From contig CAYXUW010000097.1 of assembly GCA_964468375.1 (NCBI GenBank), positions 1 through 8,549 on the forward strand: a DNA stretch of 8,549 nt. Direction: 5' to 3'. Position 1 is the stretch's first letter. Every line of letters starts with the position of its first letter. Positions 6,315 through 8,549 of this stretch are shown here, one piece after another. The notes below the pieces were generated by a model. It saw only the letters and a program-made list of their open reading frames with translations, was not told the origin of the DNA and ran no database searches. A program made the position numbers and the translations under genes. This DNA is from CAYXUW01 sp964468375. GTDB lineage: Bacteria; Planctomycetota; Phycisphaerae; Sedimentisphaerales; Anaerobacaceae.

Positions 6315-7439
6315 CTACTTATACATCTTATCAAAGTGGCCTTGAGCAGCGACAACCGCATGTCGCATCATATCTTCGGCTTTGGCGGTTTCGCGTTTGG
6401 CGAGGACGTTCATCAGCGCTTTTGTATCCAGCTCTTTGGCCGCTTTTTCGCAGGCCTCCCAGCTCAGGACGCTTCGCGCTACCCTGTCGATACCCTGCTC
6501 TGTGTTATCATATGCGCGGGTTTGCATATCGTGGCCTTTCCAGCGGCTGTAGCCCGCCTGCTGAATAAGCCCTGCGATGGCGATATTCATACCGTTGACT
6601 CTGGTGCCGTGGTCTATGTCATATTTGCCCGGCCCGCCGAGGATTACACCGTCGTTGTAGCCCTGGCTGTTGAGGTGCATATGTACCATCATATCATTGT
6701 CCAATTCCTCGACGGTGTCGTAAACATGGTCAAGGCCGATCATTTCCGAATGGCCGAACTCTTTATTGACGCCTTTCTTGTCTATGGATACGCCGAATTC
6801 TTTTTCAATTTTTCTCCAGAACGCTATCGCGCTTGCTACCGTTGGAATCAACATAGCGGGATGACCTTCGTTCGGTTTCGGCTCGAAACCCAAATAAAGT
6901 TCGCCGCCTTTTTCCTGTTCGTGTTTGCACAACCCGGCGATGCTTTCTTTGAGGTTTTGATACATCTGCCTGATGCCTACCGTTGCGATGTCGTAACCGA
7001 ATGAGCCGTTCCATATAACGAGCGCCGGAGCTTCTTCCGGATGCCAGGTTTTTTTCAGAGTTCCGTATGCCAAATCTACAGTTTTCATACCTAACTCTTC
7101 AGCAGCTTTTCGCTCATCAGGGTCCAGTGATGCTATTCCGCCGTAAGCAAAGTGGCAGTGAGCACCTGGAGTTATCATCGCCAGATACAACTTGTTGTCC
7201 ACCAGAGCATCAGCTACGGCGGCGGCGTTTTTGTCATCGACTTCAGCGTCGTAGTGTAGCTCGATGCCCAGTTCGACGTTGTCCGGCATCTTCGGCCGAA
7301 TCCTGTCAGCCACCAACTTAATCATTTCAGGTGTGCCGAATTTGCCGCCCCATTCCGGTCTTTGGTCGCCGGGCACAAAACCGCCTTTACCCGGATTAAA
7401 TGTCCACCTGCATATACTATGCAAAGATTTACCTGCCAT
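6315..7439 (-). CDS. xylA: Divergent xylose isomerase (TIM-barrel sugar isomerase)
   Basis: The predicted reaction is D-xylose to D-xylulose in the cytoplasm with two divalent metals. The 374-aa product is the length of class I enzymes and lacks the N-terminal extension of class II. By eye, class I landmarks align in order: His62 with catalytic His54 of Streptomyces enzymes; WNG 143-145 with the WGG block; Glu186 and Lys188 in FEPKPNE with Glu181/Lys183; Glu227 and His230 in NKEFGHSEM with Glu217/His220; Asp274 and Asp276 in KYDID with Asp255/Asp257; Asp304 in KGHDM with Asp287. The aspartate of HIDLNGQ is a histidine here (His255 in HMHLNSQ), and the residue at +3 from the catalytic His is Ala. 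AAAGGAG, inside the end of xylB, lies 9 nt before the ATG; xylB ends 2 bp upstream, so the genes are probably translationally coupled. A related ketose/aldose isomerase specificity cannot be excluded, but the xylB partner favours xylose. Confidence 0.85.
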   Translation of the reverse strand: MAGKSLHSICRWTFNPGKGGFVPGDQRPEWGGKFGTPEMIKLVADRIRPKMPDNVELGIELHYDAEVDDKNAAAVADALVDNKLYLAMITPGAHCHFAYGGIASLDPDERKAAEELGMKTVDLAYGTLKKTWHPEEAPALVIWNGSFGYDIATVGIRQMYQNLKESIAGLCKHEQEKGGELYLGFEPKPNEGHPAMLIPTVASAIAFWRKIEKEFGVSIDKKGVNKEFGHSEMIGLDHVYDTVEELDNDMMVHMHLNSQGYNDGVILGGPGKYDIDHGTRVNGMNIAIAGLIQQAGYSRWKGHDMQTRAYDNTEQGIDRVARSVLSWEACEKAAKELDTKALMNVLAKRETAKAEDMMRHAVVAAQGHFDKMYK

Positions 7440-7441
7440 TT

Positions 7442-8549
7442 TTAACTACTCCTTTCCAATTGATGTTTCAAAGCATTTTCCCAATTCTCATACGCTTGTT
7501 TATACGCTTCTGTCAATTTTGCGTTCGGTTCGATTTTTTTAACGGGCTCCAATCCAACAAAGGCATCCTTCGGGCTCTTATAAAGACCTGCCCCAATACC
7601 TGCTCCTCTGGCAGCGCCCTGTGAACCGTCGGTATTATACAACTCCACAACTGACTGCGTAACAGTGGCAAAGGCCTCTGCAAACAGAGGGCTAAGGAAC
7701 ATATTTGCATAGCCCGCCCTGACGGTTTGCGCTTTAACGCCCACCTGACGCATTATATCGACACCGTAGTTTAATGCAAAGATAATTCCCTCCTGTGCCG
7801 CCCGCAGAAGATGGGTTCTTTTGTGCGTATTGAAGTTTAGGCCATGTATAGAGGCGCCGGGGTTTTTGTTTTCCAGCGTCCTTTCAGCCCCGTTTCCGTA
7901 AGGCAAAACGACCAGACCTTCACTTCCCACATCTACGTCGGCGGCCCATTTGTCCATTTGGCCGTAATCCTGACCATCGGTGGCATTATGTTTGAGCCAG
8001 CTGTTTAAAATCCCGGTTCCGCTGACGCACAAGAGCACGCCGTATCTTGGTGCATCAGGGGCGTGGTTGACGTGGATAAAGGTATTAACCCGCGATTTGC
8101 TGTCGTAATCACTTTTCTCGGTGATTCCATAAACCACGCCGGAGGTGCCTGCAGTCGCCGCTATTTCGCCCGGGTTCAGGACGTTCAGCGACAGCGCGTT
8201 GTTGGGCTGGTCGCCCGCACGGTATGATATTTTGGTGCCGGCTTTTAACCCCAGTTCATCGGCTGCGGATTTTGTCAGTTCGCCCTGCACCGAAAAAGTC
8301 GGCACCGCCTCTGCGACCAAATCTTCCGAGATTCCATAATAATCCAATATTGGCTTGGCGAGTTGTTGCTGTTGAAAGTCCCACATTATCCCTTCGGACA
8401 AACCGGACGGGGTGGTCTTTATCTCTCCGGTCATCTTCATTGCGACATAATCGCCGGGCAGCATCATTTTATAGATTTTAGAATAGGTATCCGGCTCGTT
8501 TTCCATAACCCATTTTAGTTTCGATGCCGTGAAATTGCCGGGCGTATTG
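7442..8549 (-). CDS. xylB: Xylulokinase (FGGY carbohydrate kinase), N-terminus beyond window edge
   Basis: It phosphorylates D-xylulose with ATP to D-xylulose 5-phosphate, feeding the pentose phosphate pathway. The frame stays open past the ATG at 8506 to the window edge, and those extra 14 codons (NTPGNFTASKLKWV) are conserved in the family, so the real start is to the right. About 130-140 residues, including the first phosphate-binding loop, are missing; 368 are visible. Visible landmarks: ASKLKWVMENEPDTY and MLPGDYVAMKMTGE; the catalytic-base Asp in RAGDQPNNALS (codon 8210-8212); the AGTSGVVYG loop; LPYGNGAER; and RAGYANMFLSPLF then YNTDGSQGAARGAG. The last two are closer to Bacteroidetes-type xylulokinases as I remember them than to E. 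coli XylB, which has a GGGA-type motif there. It is the first visible gene of the xylB-xylA unit. The promoter and any XylR-type operator would lie outside the window. Confidence 0.93.
   Translation of the reverse strand, partial: NTPGNFTASKLKWVMENEPDTYSKIYKMMLPGDYVAMKMTGEIKTTPSGLSEGIMWDFQQQQLAKPILDYYGISEDLVAEAVPTFSVQGELTKSAADELGLKAGTKISYRAGDQPNNALSLNVLNPGEIAATAGTSGVVYGITEKSDYDSKSRVNTFIHVNHAPDAPRYGVLLCVSGTGILNSWLKHNATDGQDYGQMDKWAADVDVGSEGLVVLPYGNGAERTLENKNPGASIHGLNFNTHKRTHLLRAAQEGIIFALNYGVDIMRQVGVKAQTVRAGYANMFLSPLFAEAFATVTQSVVELYNTDGSQGAARGAGIGAGLYKSPKDAFVGLEPVKKIEPNAKLTEAYKQAYENWENALKHQLERSS

Noticed and set aside
6336..7004. 222-codon plus-strand frame opposite xylA
   Set aside because: It is long but antisense to a clear isomerase, with no ribosome site and no recognisable domain. 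Such shadows are common opposite GC-rich coding sequence.

Overview
The window looks like chromosomal DNA from a planctomycete, most likely class Phycisphaerae (Sedimentisphaerales-like). The clues are a large secreted subtilase with tandem dockerin-type segments ending in NHWL/ANWL followed by a LamG-type segment, a one-gene pseudopilin of the H-X9-DG class, and Bacteroidetes/planctomycete-type sugar genes. The lineage is inferred from remembered family resemblances, not from a search.

Layout. Positions 1-3019 (minus) hold a multidomain subtilisin-family protease. It has a complete signal peptide, prodomain and catalytic domain; its C-terminus runs off the left edge. Positions 3020-3958 are a 939-bp gene-free interval that is unusually rich in signals: a possible protease promoter on the minus strand, ten tandem degenerate 10-11 bp units in helical phase, phased A/T tracts, a promoter followed by a strong intrinsic terminator that would define a small RNA of about 135 nt, and a near-consensus promoter with a helically spaced direct repeat next to its -35. 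That last promoter drives a secreted pseudopilin-like protein (3959-4807), which ends in a strong, probably bidirectional terminator. A small 65-aa protein of unknown function (4887-5084, minus) converges on it. Next come queA (5259-6308, plus) and, converging on it after only 6 bp, a xylose-utilisation pair on the minus strand: xylulokinase xylB (7442-8549, N-terminus beyond the right edge) and a divergent xylose isomerase xylA (6315-7439), separated by 2 bp.

How the genes fit together. The two sugar genes form one pathway, D-xylose to D-xylulose to D-xylulose 5-phosphate, and are almost certainly co-transcribed. queA is a tRNA-modification housekeeping gene with no evident link to its neighbours. 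The protease and pseudopilin are both exported proteins flanking the regulatory interval, but nothing in the sequence proves a functional link.

The most interesting parts are the predicted small RNA and the phased decamer array in 3020-3958, and the replacement of a metal-ligand aspartate by histidine in the xylose isomerase. No tRNA, rRNA, CRISPR array or insertion sequence was recognised.
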